Shown one piece after another: positions 8,754-17,601 of a stretch of DNA of 38,308 nucleotides. How positions within the stretch are numbered: position 1 is the stretch's first letter; each line of letters starts with the position of its first letter. The position numbers were made by a program, and so were the translations under genes. The DNA comes from Alcaligenaceae bacterium. GTDB lineage: Bacteria > Pseudomonadota > Gammaproteobacteria > Burkholderiales > Burkholderiaceae_B. The stretch lies in NCBI GenBank assembly GCA_012511095.1, contig JAAZGT010000191.1:1-38308 (forward strand), given 5' to 3'. Under the pieces are notes generated by a model. The model saw nothing but the letters and a program-made list of their open reading frames with translations, searched no databases and had not been told where the DNA came from.

Positions 8754-10610
8754 TTATCTTAGACCCAGCGCTTTAACGAGCTCTTTTTCTAAAGGCACAG
8801 GCTCACCATCGAGTATGGTGCCAATAATATCGCCCGCAAAACTACTCCACGTTAAACCGTGCGAACCATAAGCCACTGCCAACCATAAGCCCTTGGCATA
8901 ATCCAACTCACAAATCACAGGCAAGCGACCTTGCACCACTGCCCTACCCCCAGACCATCCCTGCTCTAATTGCTTTGGATCACTCAATCCATCTAGATTT
9001 AGTGGCATTTTGCCTTTAATGACGGCTTGACCCTCTAAGCTCAAACCAGGATCACGGACCCCATGTCGGTACGTACTACCCAACACACATTGACCCTCAG
9101 CAGTTGGAGGAAGAAAATAACCTTGTCCGCCTAAGGGGACCTGCGGCACCTTGGCAAGCCTTGTGGCAGGTACATGCATTACCTCGCCACCCATCCAATG
9201 CATGGTGCTTTCAATCTTGGGCATTGCTGACCTTGCCTCACCCGCCACATTGTGACGTTGTAATAAATTACTTTTTTCTAGAATGGCCATACAATCGGCA
9301 GCGTTAGCCAATACCACCTGCTCAAATTGCCCTAAAGATGAACCATCGTCTGCAAATAGTTGCCAAAGCCCATCACTTTGTTGCTTCTCAACACTCGTTA
9401 CTGCTTCTGCACGTTGTTTTAGGGCTGCATACTGATAGATATGCTTCAAAAGATTTTCTGGACTAATGAGGCGCGCTTGAGGCCAAAAGATACCCTCTTC
9501 TTGTAGCTCAAAACCAAGCAACCCTGAGACTTCCTGGGGGTTTAATCGGCGCACCCACTCCTCAGGAAAACCTAAGGTCTCAACTGCCAAGGTAATGTCT
9601 TTGCCATAACCTTTATCGCGATTAAGCTCTAAATTACCCGTACGCGATACCACTACCTCATCTGGAAAATCGCGCCAATGATGCAATGTGCGCAAGATAG
9701 CATTGCGACTTAGTCGGGATTTATGATTATCATCAATGGAAATAAATGGCGTCATCGCCGCTGCAATATGGTGCTGATGTTTAGCTGCATTGGACTGCGC
9801 AAATGCAGGATCAAATACCGTAATTTCCCAACCACGGTGTTGCATCACCCAAGCAATTCCAGCACCTGCGATACCACCTCCAACAATGGCTAGGCGTCGA
9901 TTGACTGATTTGACGGGTTGTACTGTGGAGATTAGGTGCGGACGTGTGCCACAAGAGTTTTTTATATCTAAACGTAACCCTGCTTTTTTTACGGAATATT
10001 GAAAATCTTCGCGCTCAAAAAACGATGATTCCATTAAAAAATAGCAACGAGCCGCCGAATACCGCAATACCCATGGCCACGATCGTTGTTTTGCTGTTTC
10101 ATCGCGTACATAGACATCAATAGAGCAAAGCCATTGTTGTTGTAAATACTGGGGGTCACCTAAACCTAGGGTTAGGCTAAAACTCCGATCCTCTGCATCT
10201 AAACGATGCACCCCAGGTAAAGCTAGGGGCCAGGATTTTTTAAGCCAAGTAAAAATCGTAGCTATCTCATCGTTAATAAGATTAGCTTCTTTATAAAACC
10301 GCTCAATCTGCTCCCACTCCGAAGCTCCCCAATAAATATTGTTGCTATAAATAATATGCTTATTAAAAGAGGTGCGATGCGTTAGCACTAAGGGCAAAAG
10401 CAATAAAGCCATCTCACCCTCAAGCATTAATTGCATTAGCCCCTTAGATTGTAGATGGGTGCGCATGACTGGCCACATAGCCTCGACACGCTGCTGCCAT
10501 TGCAGTAGCCAAGCGCTATTGACGTGCAACTCTTGCAACTCAGATACGATGGATAAGGTCTCGTTTTCTAAACTAAGGGTGGCGGGAAATAAGATAAATT
10601 CTTTAAGCAT
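8754..10610 (-). CDS. mnmC: MnmC-type tRNA U34 modification protein with degenerate methyltransferase half
   Basis: MnmC makes mnm5s2U34 in the wobble position of tRNAs: the C-terminal FAD oxidase removes the carboxymethyl group from cmnm5 and the N-terminal domain methylates the product. The oxidase half (about 238-618) is intact by eye: dinucleotide-binding AIVGGGIAGAG at 241-251, the H..AAAMTPFISIDDNHKSRLSR block around 281-301, and the C-terminal AYGSHGLTWSS. The N-terminal 235 residues align with the methyltransferase through SWPLALPGVHRL (126-137) and LTLGLGD (146-152). The SAM-binding G.G.GLNFL motif is replaced by EGEMALLLLPLVL (64-76), and the catalytic-loop FLDGFAP..NP motif by YVRDETAKQRSWP (167-179). 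This points to a fused but probably inactive methyltransferase. Length (618 aa) is slightly below the usual 650-690. The start is ATG 10610, divergent from the IMPase gene. Confidence 0.85.
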   Translation of the reverse strand: MLKEFILFPATLSLENETLSIVSELQELHVNSAWLLQWQQRVEAMWPVMRTHLQSKGLMQLMLEGEMALLLLPLVLTHRTSFNKHIIYSNNIYWGASEWEQIERFYKEANLINDEIATIFTWLKKSWPLALPGVHRLDAEDRSFSLTLGLGDPQYLQQQWLCSIDVYVRDETAKQRSWPWVLRYSAARCYFLMESSFFEREDFQYSVKKAGLRLDIKNSCGTRPHLISTVQPVKSVNRRLAIVGGGIAGAGIAWVMQHRGWEITVFDPAFAQSNAAKHQHHIAAAMTPFISIDDNHKSRLSRNAILRTLHHWRDFPDEVVVSRTGNLELNRDKGYGKDITLAVETLGFPEEWVRRLNPQEVSGLLGFELQEEGIFWPQARLISPENLLKHIYQYAALKQRAEAVTSVEKQQSDGLWQLFADDGSSLGQFEQVVLANAADCMAILEKSNLLQRHNVAGEARSAMPKIESTMHWMGGEVMHVPATRLAKVPQVPLGGQGYFLPPTAEGQCVLGSTYRHGVRDPGLSLEGQAVIKGKMPLNLDGLSDPKQLEQGWSGGRAVVQGRLPVICELDYAKGLWLAVAYGSHGLTWSSFAGDIIGTILDGEPVPLEKELVKALGLR

Positions 10611-10676
10611 AAACTAGTTGTTTTGAGCTTTATAATCAAGACTTTGTTTAATAAATTTTTAAAAAAACAGCTGTAG

Positions 10677-10682
10677 TATAAT
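10677..10682 (+). promoter_or_regulatory. Possible -10 box for the IMPase-mgtE unit
   Basis: A perfect TATAAT in the divergent spacer, about 100 bases before the IMPase start. No good -35 is present at 16-18 bases, so it would need an activator or is fortuitous. Confidence 0.3.
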
Positions 10683-10784
10683 TAAGTGTTATTCTGCATG
10701 ATGCGAGTAGTATCTTGCCGGATGGTCGCCGGAAACTATTTTCAACATCAGTCTATGCCTTTTGACGCTTTGGGAAATACATTC

Positions 10785-11636
10785 ATGCAAGACATTCAGG
10801 TGGATTTTTATCATGCTCTGGAAACTGCGACAACAGCAGCCAAAGAAGCAGCTTCGATCCTGAGCATCTACGCCAAAGATCATAGCAAATTATCAATTGA
10901 TTATAAGCAGTTAAATGATCTCGTCTCACAGGCCGATCGAGATGCTGAGCAAGCGATCTTAGAGGTAGTGCGCAAGCAAACACCTGACTTCGCTATTATG
11001 GCAGAGGAAAGCGGCAATTCACCCGATTTAGATCAAGCACCCTACGCTTGGATCATTGATCCTCTCGATGGTACTACTAATTTTTTACACGGCATTCCTC
11101 ACTATGCGGTTTCAATAGGCTTAGTTGCTCGCGCAGGCACTATGTTAACCACTAATACCGCTCCACTAGCAGTAGATACTCCGATTGTTGGCGTAATTTA
11201 TGACTTCAATCGTCAAGAGCTGTTTAGTGCTACCTATCAAAACGGTTGCTTTTTAAACGGTCAACGCATCAGCACTTCCGATGCGCTGCACCTTAACGAC
11301 TCATTATTAGCTACAGGCGTCCCCTTTAGGGATTTTTCTTTCGAAGAGCCTTATATGAGAGGTTTCACAGAGGCCATGCACAATACTCGAGGTATTCGTC
11401 GCTTAGGTTCTGCTGCACTAGACTTAGCTTGGGTTGCTTGTGGTCGTTTTGACGGCTATTGGGAAATGGGCCTTGCCCCCTATGATGTTTGTGCAGGCAC
11501 CATTTTAGTACGCGAGGCGGGTGGCTGCGTTACTGATATTTATGAAAAAGAGCCTTGGCCTAGCGGTGGTAATATCATTGCCTCAAATAAACACATCGCC
11601 AACAGCCTTGGAGAGATGATTAGACAGCAACTCTAG
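10785..11636 (+). CDS. suhB: Inositol monophosphatase family protein (SuhB-like)
   Basis: Mg2+-dependent phosphatase of the IMPase/FIG superfamily, cytoplasmic, 283 aa from the chosen start. Metal-binding motifs are complete: AEES near residues 73-76, DPLDGTTNF at 92-100, and the C-terminal PYDVCAG followed by EAGG. In E. coli the orthologue SuhB hydrolyses inositol-1-phosphate and also joins the NusB/E antitermination complex on rRNA transcripts; whether that applies here is inference. The ATG at 10785 is preferred because GGGA lies 9 bases upstream and the product then begins where family members do; in-frame ATGs at 10755 and further upstream would add a non-conserved extension. mgtE follows after 49 bases and is probably co-transcribed. 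Confidence 0.85.
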   Translation: MQDIQVDFYHALETATTAAKEAASILSIYAKDHSKLSIDYKQLNDLVSQADRDAEQAILEVVRKQTPDFAIMAEESGNSPDLDQAPYAWIIDPLDGTTNFLHGIPHYAVSIGLVARAGTMLTTNTAPLAVDTPIVGVIYDFNRQELFSATYQNGCFLNGQRISTSDALHLNDSLLATGVPFRDFSFEEPYMRGFTEAMHNTRGIRRLGSAALDLAWVACGRFDGYWEMGLAPYDVCAGTILVREAGGCVTDIYEKEPWPSGGNIIASNKHIANSLGEMIRQQL

Positions 11637-11685
11637 TGCTATTTTCGGCAATACTGAAAACACGACATAATAGGTTATTGTATAA

Positions 11686-13263
11686 ATGACTAACAATAAT
11701 TCAAATAATGATAAAGATAAGGCCGCCTGGGATCCTGAGCTCGACATGCTCCCAGAGGACGATGAAAACCAAAACGTTCAGGCTGAAACAACGCTTAGCG
11801 ATGAAGCCGAGCCGCAAGTAGTCACTATTCCTAAACGTCTAGGTAGTGAAGGCCAAGACTCGATCATCGAGGAAATTCAAGAGCTATTAAAAAAACACGA
11901 ACTGGTTGAAAATGTCCTCGCTCAACAAGAGGGTGCCTCTGAGCGCGCTGAATTAGTTAAAACCGTTTTGACGCGCAAGCATGAGGCCGAAATTGGTGAT
12001 TTAATTAACCACCTCCACCCTGCCGACATTGCCTTTATTCTTGAGTCTTTACCGTCTGATGAGCGCATCAAGGTATGGAATGCCGCACATGCCGAGCACG
12101 ACGGTGATATTCTTCTTGAGGTTGACGACTGGGTGCGTGAAGAGCTTATTGCAGAAATGGATCAAGAGGATCTAATTGCTGCAACCGAGGACTTAGACGC
12201 AGACGAACTAGCGGACTTAGTGCCCGACCTACCTCCTGAGGTAGTGGTTGAGCTACAAAAAACCATGACCGACGAGGAGCGCGAGCAATTACGCTCAGCT
12301 CTTGGTTACGCCGAGGGTACGGTCGGTGCCATCATGGATTTCGAAATTGTGCGTGTACGCGAAGACGTCACCTTAGAGGTCGTATTGCGTTACTTACGCA
12401 TGCTTGGTGAGTTACCAGAGCACACTGACCAACTCTTTGTTGTCGATAGAGAAAATAAGCTAAAGGGCGTACTCTCTCTAAGCACATTACTCGTCAATGA
12501 TGCTGATAAATCAGTCACCGATGTGATGGAAACTGATTATCTTGCACTTAAGGCTGATTCTAAAGACGCCAAAGCGGCTTCCGCTTTTGAACGTTATGAC
12601 CTAGCTTCCGCCCCCGTTATTGACGAACAAGAGGTACTTATCGGTCGCGTCACCATCACCGATATTGTTGACGTCATTCGTGAAGACTCAAACGAACAAG
12701 CACTTTCACAAGCCGGTCTACAAGAAGAGGATATTTTCGTACCTATTCGTCGCGCCATTCCAAACCGTGCACCGTGGTTATTAATTAACTTAATCACCGC
12801 ATCGATTGCTTCTATTGTGGCTTCACGCTTTGAAGGCACTGTTAGCCATATTGTGATTTTGGCTTTCTTAATGTCGATTGTGGCAGGTATTGGTGGTAAC
12901 TCAGGCAACCAAACCATGACTATGGTTATTCGTGCCTTAGCCGTAGGTCGTGTCAATCAAAAAAATGCCGCCGCTTTATTCCGTCGCGAAATTATTGTGA
13001 CCAGTTGTGTGGGGCTTGGTGGCAGTTTGATTGCCGGTACTTTTGCTTGGATATTTTCGGGCTCAATCAAAATTGCCATGGTAATGGCTGTGGCCATGGT
13101 GTTAAATATGCTCTTAGGCGCTGCTTTAGGCGTTTTAATCCCATTAATCCGCGATAGATTTAATAAGGACCCAGCCCTTGGTTCATCAGTGCTTTTGACC
13201 TTTGCCACTGATTCATTAGGCTTCTTTATTTTCTTAGGATTAGCTACACTATTCTTAATGTAA
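11686..13263 (+). CDS. mgtE: Magnesium transporter/channel MgtE
   Basis: Inner-membrane Mg2+ channel gated by cytoplasmic Mg2+. In order: a very acidic low-complexity N-terminal tail of about 50 residues, a helical MgtE N domain (about 85-200, with LINHLHPADIAFILESLP), two CBS domains (about 205-340, with SAPVIDEQEVLIGRVTITD), then the connecting helix and five membrane segments from about 365 to 525. The pore signature is GIGGNSGNQT and the ion-selecting Asp of the last helices is in FATDSLGFF. At 525 aa it is longer than typical members (about 450-480) because of the acidic tail. No M-box riboswitch can be placed in the 49-base gap upstream. A bidirectional terminator follows. Confidence 0.95.
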   Translation: MTNNNSNNDKDKAAWDPELDMLPEDDENQNVQAETTLSDEAEPQVVTIPKRLGSEGQDSIIEEIQELLKKHELVENVLAQQEGASERAELVKTVLTRKHEAEIGDLINHLHPADIAFILESLPSDERIKVWNAAHAEHDGDILLEVDDWVREELIAEMDQEDLIAATEDLDADELADLVPDLPPEVVVELQKTMTDEEREQLRSALGYAEGTVGAIMDFEIVRVREDVTLEVVLRYLRMLGELPEHTDQLFVVDRENKLKGVLSLSTLLVNDADKSVTDVMETDYLALKADSKDAKAASAFERYDLASAPVIDEQEVLIGRVTITDIVDVIREDSNEQALSQAGLQEEDIFVPIRRAIPNRAPWLLINLITASIASIVASRFEGTVSHIVILAFLMSIVAGIGGNSGNQTMTMVIRALAVGRVNQKNAAALFRREIIVTSCVGLGGSLIAGTFAWIFSGSIKIAMVMAVAMVLNMLLGAALGVLIPLIRDRFNKDPALGSSVLLTFATDSLGFFIFLGLATLFLM

Positions 13264-13281
13264 GAAAAAACAATCTCCGTA

Positions 13282-13299
13282 GCGCTTATTAATAAGCGC
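13282..13299. repeat. Perfect 18-base palindrome
   Basis: GCGCTTATTAATAAGCGC lies 19 bases after the mgtE stop, before the terminator hairpin. It can fold as a 6-bp stem with a 6-base loop and is followed by A residues, so it is not itself a plus-strand intrinsic terminator. Confidence 0.6.
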
Positions 13300-13302
13300 A
13301 AA

Positions 13303-13339
13303 AAAAGCAGCAAATCATAAATTTTGATTTGCTGCTTTT
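13303..13339. terminator. Bidirectional terminator between mgtE and secA
   Basis: A perfect 15-bp stem (13303-13317 with 13325-13339) and a 7-base loop. On the minus strand it is followed by a run of seven T, ending secA. On the plus strand the stem ends in TTTTATTTG, ending mgtE. Confidence 0.85.
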
Positions 13340-13364
13340 ATTTGTCTAATGACTATATGACTAA

Positions 13365-16103
13365 TTAAGCCAATTTACCATGACAGTGCTTATATCTCTT
13401 GCCACTACCACATGGGCAAGGGTCATTACGACCTACATTAGCCATCATGTTTTTAACCGTAACACCACCGCCTGAAACGTCACCATTTTCATTTACTTCA
13501 ACGCCTGAAGTTGCATGTTGATACTGAACGTTTTGAGCTTGAGCGTGTTGTTGTTGCTGGGCTTGGGCCTGCGACACTTGCTCTGGTTCTTGAATTTGAA
13601 CTGTCATTAAGATCTTAACGGCCTCATCACGGATGCGGTCAAGCATATCCGAGAACAACATAAAGGCTTCTTTTTTGTACTCTTGCTTAGGATCACGTTG
13701 AGCATAACCGCGTAAGTGAATACCTTGACGTAAGTGGTCAAGCGACGATAAGTGTTCGCGCCAGCTAGTATCCATACGATCTAATAGAACTGAACGCTCA
13801 AACTGAGCCCATTGCTCTTCGCCAACTAAATCAATCTTATCTTGGTTTTGCTTATCGGCAGCCTCAACAACGCGCTCTAAGATGCCCTCATCGTCTAAGT
13901 TGCTATCTTCTTTAACCCACTGACTAATAGGTAGCTCTAGTTTCCAATCACTAGCGAGTACTTGCTCTAAGGTAGCAATATCCCATTGTTCCTCCATTGA
14001 CTCTTCGGGAACATACTGACGCACCACCTCAGCCACAGCATCGTGACGCAGGTTAGTAAGCATCTCAGTGAGAGACTCAGACTCTAGGACCTCATTACGT
14101 TGACCGTAGATTACCTTACGCTGTTCGTTAGCCACGTCATCAAACTCTAATAATTGCTTACGAATATCAAAGTTACGACTCTCAACTTTGCGCTGTGCGG
14201 ACTCAATCGAACGAGTCACCATACGCGCTTCGATAGGCTCACCATCAACACCTAAGCGATCCATAATGGCACGCACACGGTCACCCGCAAAAATACGCAT
14301 TAATGGGTCATCTAGGCCTAAGTAGAAGCGTGATGAACCTGGGTCACCTTGACGACCAGCACGACCACGCAACTGATTATCAATACGGCGCGATTCGTGA
14401 CGCTCTGTACCGATAATACGTAAACCACCAACCTCTTTAACTTGTTGATTAATTGGTAACCAAGCGTCGCGAAGCTCTTTGATGCGCGCGTCTTTTTCTT
14501 CGGGGCTAAGCGTATCGTCTTCCATTACCATATTGATGCTTTTCTGGATACTACCGCCCAACACAATATCAGTACCACGACCAGCCATATTAGTAGCAAT
14601 AGTAATGGCACCTGGCTTACCTGCTTCGGCTACAATCTCAGCCTCACGGGCGTGTTGCTTAGCGTTAAGAACATCATGAGGTAAACCCTCTTTTTTGAGC
14701 ATTTCTGATAAGAGCTCAGAGTTTTCGATACTCGTTGTACCAACTAATACCGGTTGTTTACGCTCATAACAATCACGCACATCTTTAATAATGGCAGCAA
14801 ATTTTTGCTCATCATTTTTAAAGATTTGATCGTTTTGATCTTCACGGATCATCGGTAAGTTAGTTGGGATGATTACCGTCTCTAAACCATAAATCTCTTG
14901 GAATTCGTAAGCCTCAGTATCGGCCGTACCCGTCATACCGCCTAACTTGTCGTACATACGGAAGTAGTTCTGGAAAGTAATTGAAGCTAGGGTTTGGTTC
15001 TCATTTTGAATCTCAACCTTTTCTTTAGCCTCAACAGCCTGGTGTAAACCATCAGACCAACGGCGACCCTGCATAAAGCGACCGGTGAACTCATCTACAA
15101 TGATGACCTCACCATCTTGAACGACGTAATGCTGATCTCTATGGAATAGGTTATGCGCTCTAATCGCCACCATTAAGTGGTGCACTAAACTGATATTACG
15201 TGGATCGTAAAGTGATTGATCCTCACCTAAAAGATTGAGGTCGCGTAAAATGCCCTCAGCCTTGATGTGGCCTGCCTCGGATAAGTGAATTTGCTGCGCT
15301 TTTTCATCAACCCAGAAGTCACCCTCTGGCTCTGGCTCATCTGGGCGTGGCTCAGACTCCATGCGCGTCATTAGCGCAGGCACCGCATCCATTTTCATAT
15401 ACAGATCGGTATTATCTTCAGCTTGACCAGAAATAATTAACGGAGTGCGCGCTTCGTCAATTAAGATGGAGTCAACCTCGTCCACAATCGCGTAATAAAG
15501 CTTACGCTGACGACGATCCTCTACACGGTACTCCATATTATCGCGCAAATAGTCAAAACCAAACTCATTGTTTGTACCGTAGGTCACATCAGCGCGATAA
15601 GCTGCGATCTTATCTGGGTTGGTTTGAGTTGAGTTAACTACACCAACAGTTAAACCCAAGAAGTTAAATAAGCGACCGTTATTGTGCGCATCTCGTGCTG
15701 CTAAATACTCGTTAACGGTAATTACATGCACACCCTGACCCGCTAAGGCATTTAAATAAATGGCCAAGGTAGACATAAGGGTTTTACCCTCACCCGTACG
15801 CATCTCTGCAATTTTACCTTGGTGTAATGCCAAACCACCAATCAGTTGCACATCAAAATGACGCATACCTAAAACACGAACAGAGGCTTCGCGAACTACG
15901 GCGAAAGCCTCTGGCAAAATATCATCTAAACTCTGACCGCCAGCTAAACGCTCTTTAAACTCAGCGGTTTTAGCTGCTAACTCCTCATCGCTAAGGGCCT
16001 GCATTGTGGGCTCTAGCTTATTGATCTTGGCTACTGTTTTTCTATATTGTTTGAGTAGTCGATCATTACGGCTACCGATGATTTTTTTAAAAATAGAAAT
16101 CAT
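13365..16103 (-). CDS. secA: Preprotein translocase ATPase SecA
   Basis: Motor of the Sec export pathway: binds SecYEG and drives unfolded preproteins across the inner membrane. At 912 aa it has all the landmarks: Walker A MRTGEGKT at 101-108, the helicase DEVD box about 100 residues further (IVDEVDSILIDEARTP), TNMAGRGTDI and the LRGRAGRQGDPG motif VI of the second nucleotide-binding fold, a Gln-rich linker, and the C-terminal zinc/SecB-binding tail CPCGSGKRYKHCH. It lies downstream of an M23 peptidase gene, with a 153-base spacer that holds its probable promoter. No SecM-like regulator is seen upstream, so the E. coli translation-arrest control of secA is probably absent. Confidence 0.98.
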   Translation of the reverse strand: MISIFKKIIGSRNDRLLKQYRKTVAKINKLEPTMQALSDEELAAKTAEFKERLAGGQSLDDILPEAFAVVREASVRVLGMRHFDVQLIGGLALHQGKIAEMRTGEGKTLMSTLAIYLNALAGQGVHVITVNEYLAARDAHNNGRLFNFLGLTVGVVNSTQTNPDKIAAYRADVTYGTNNEFGFDYLRDNMEYRVEDRRQRKLYYAIVDEVDSILIDEARTPLIISGQAEDNTDLYMKMDAVPALMTRMESEPRPDEPEPEGDFWVDEKAQQIHLSEAGHIKAEGILRDLNLLGEDQSLYDPRNISLVHHLMVAIRAHNLFHRDQHYVVQDGEVIIVDEFTGRFMQGRRWSDGLHQAVEAKEKVEIQNENQTLASITFQNYFRMYDKLGGMTGTADTEAYEFQEIYGLETVIIPTNLPMIREDQNDQIFKNDEQKFAAIIKDVRDCYERKQPVLVGTTSIENSELLSEMLKKEGLPHDVLNAKQHAREAEIVAEAGKPGAITIATNMAGRGTDIVLGGSIQKSINMVMEDDTLSPEEKDARIKELRDAWLPINQQVKEVGGLRIIGTERHESRRIDNQLRGRAGRQGDPGSSRFYLGLDDPLMRIFAGDRVRAIMDRLGVDGEPIEARMVTRSIESAQRKVESRNFDIRKQLLEFDDVANEQRKVIYGQRNEVLESESLTEMLTNLRHDAVAEVVRQYVPEESMEEQWDIATLEQVLASDWKLELPISQWVKEDSNLDDEGILERVVEAADKQNQDKIDLVGEEQWAQFERSVLLDRMDTSWREHLSSLDHLRQGIHLRGYAQRDPKQEYKKEAFMLFSDMLDRIRDEAVKILMTVQIQEPEQVSQAQAQQQQHAQAQNVQYQHATSGVEVNENGDVSGGGVTVKNMMANVGRNDPCPCGSGKRYKHCHGKLA

Positions 16104-16143
16104 ATCGTCTGTGTCGTTAATTTTATTAAATTTTTAACCGATT

Positions 16144-16149
16144 ATTATA
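16144..16149 (-). promoter_or_regulatory. Candidate -10 box of secA
   Basis: TATAAT on the minus strand, 40 bases before the secA start. No good -35 was found at 16-18 bases. The rest of 16104-16256 shows nothing recognisable. Confidence 0.35.
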
Positions 16150-16256
16150 TACAAGGATCGGCATAGCTCTACAGTTTAACCTATAGGCTTATTTATGTGA
16201 GGCCAACTCAGCAGATATCAAGATATTAGAGGCTAATTTATAACAAAAGACGCTGC

Positions 16257-17243
16257 TTATTCCTTTTTGCCAAGTAGCTTTAAGGTATCTAGCAAAGAGC
16301 CATCGGACGGTATTTGCACATCGGATAAATCCTTACCTAAAACCAACATAGGATCGATGGGTACACCATCAAGACGCACTTCAAAATGCAAGTGTGGTCC
16401 AGTTGAATTACCCGTGTTACCAACACGTGCAATCATTTGTCGGCGACTAACAATATCGCCTGTTTTTACTAGGTTTTCGTTATTGTGTGCATAGACAGTG
16501 GTCACGCCGGAGCCATGGTCAATTTCGACTAGGTTGCCATAACCTGACACATAGCCAGCACTGCTCACCACGCCATTACTGGAAGCATAGATCGGTGTGC
16601 CCTTAGGGGCTGCAAAGTCCATGCCAGCATGCAACCTCGATGCGCGGGTAATTGGGTGTCTACGCCAACCAAAGGGTGAAGACATACGAGCTTGCAACAT
16701 GGACACAGGCATACCGGTTGGTACGCGATCTAATTCAAATTGACGACTTTGCAGCAATACATCAAAGGTACGTAAACGGTTTTCTTGTTGTTGCAACTTT
16801 TGTTTTAATAAATCTAATTCTTTACCTATTTTCTCACCTGAGTAACTACCATCGTCAATGAACTCCTCCATCGGACGATCCTCTTCGCTAAGGTTAGGGA
16901 GAAATATGCCATCGCCTATATTCCCAAGATTGAGAGCAGGATTTCTACTTAGACGATCGGTGATTTGACTTAGATTATCTAAGGTAACTTTTGCTTCAGC
17001 TAACTGCTGAGCAAACTGACCTAAACCATGTTCAATAAGATTTTGTTGAACTGGGTTTTGTTGTACACTAGGTATATCCCTCGTTGAAGCACCCAGCTCC
17101 TCGTGTTGCTGGTAACCATAACGACGCTCTAACAAAGCACCCGAGACCAAGGCAATACAAACGCACAACACGGTTATGCTAAATGACCAAACCCTTTGGG
17201 TTTTTTGTCTCGCTCGTCGAGGTGATACGAATTTTTTAGCCAA
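16257..17243 (-). CDS. Membrane-anchored M23 (LytM-type) metallopeptidase
   Basis: Periplasmic peptidoglycan endopeptidase, or an activator of amidases, held in the inner membrane by an N-terminal helix (about residues 20-39, after a basic stretch). A coiled-coil region (about 135-165) precedes the LytM domain. The zinc ligands are in place: H205 and D209 in LHAGMDFAAP, and HLHFE with H284/H286; the third conserved His lies in VYAHNN. The TTG at 17243 is preferred because AGGA lies 8 bases upstream; the longer frame opens at another TTG (17258) with no ribosome site. Either way the start is non-ATG and almost touches the divergent dciA start at 17260. Lying between lpxC and secA, it matches the order lpxC-dciA-M23-secA known from Pseudomonas. 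Confidence 0.88.
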   Translation of the reverse strand: MAKKFVSPRRARQKTQRVWSFSITVLCVCIALVSGALLERRYGYQQHEELGASTRDIPSVQQNPVQQNLIEHGLGQFAQQLAEAKVTLDNLSQITDRLSRNPALNLGNIGDGIFLPNLSEEDRPMEEFIDDGSYSGEKIGKELDLLKQKLQQQENRLRTFDVLLQSRQFELDRVPTGMPVSMLQARMSSPFGWRRHPITRASRLHAGMDFAAPKGTPIYASSNGVVSSAGYVSGYGNLVEIDHGSGVTTVYAHNNENLVKTGDIVSRRQMIARVGNTGNSTGPHLHFEVRLDGVPIDPMLVLGKDLSDVQIPSDGSLLDTLKLLGKKE

Positions 17244-17259
17244 AGCTATTTTCCTCAAT

Positions 17260-17586
17260 ATGAAATCACATCGTAACTATCGCAAACCGCCTAAATTTCA
17301 AACCGCGATGGAGTGGTTAGAACAAGAGCAGACGACAGGCGACGTACTACAGCGCGCTCGAACAATTTTAAAATTACAACCTTTATTAGTAGGCGTACTT
17401 GGTAAGGAATTGACAAAACATTGTTTGATTATTAATTATACCGACGGCACGCTCAGATTGGCTGTTGCTAATAATGCTTGTGCAGCAAAAATCAAACAGC
17501 TCGCTCCGAGCATGACACGCCACCTAAATAAGCACGGCTTAGAACTACGCAATGTAGAATTGAAGGTAATACGAACTCAAAGTTAA
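17260..17586 (+). CDS. dciA: DciA-like DUF721 protein (helicase loading)
   Basis: A short protein of 108 aa. DciA, the former DUF721 family, recruits or loads the replicative helicase DnaB in bacteria that lack DnaC. Support: the LQRARTILKLQPLLVGVLG start of the domain, then KHCLIINYTDGTLRLAVAN and a helix ending in LNKHGLELRNVELKV, which is the KH-like fold pattern of the family. The position next to lpxC and an M23 gene is conserved in Pseudomonas. The Trp common in the 'aWa' position of the family is Cys here (NNACAAK), and the disordered C-terminal tail of longer members is absent. The start is ATG 17260, where homology begins; the frame extends 28 codons upstream antisense to the M23 gene, which is unlikely to be coding. 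It ends 15 bases from the convergent lpxC stop. Confidence 0.75.
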   Translation: MKSHRNYRKPPKFQTAMEWLEQEQTTGDVLQRARTILKLQPLLVGVLGKELTKHCLIINYTDGTLRLAVANNACAAKIKQLAPSMTRHLNKHGLELRNVELKVIRTQS

Positions 17587-17601
17587 ATATTAAGTATTTA
17601 A

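Noticed and set aside
11637..11685. Mg2+-sensing riboswitch upstream of mgtE
   Set aside because: The gap from the IMPase gene is only 49 bases, too short for an M-box, and no matching structure is visible.
12594..13313. Two minus-strand open frames of about 120 codons opposite mgtE
   Set aside because: They are antisense to the conserved membrane and CBS parts of MgtE; no homology recognised.
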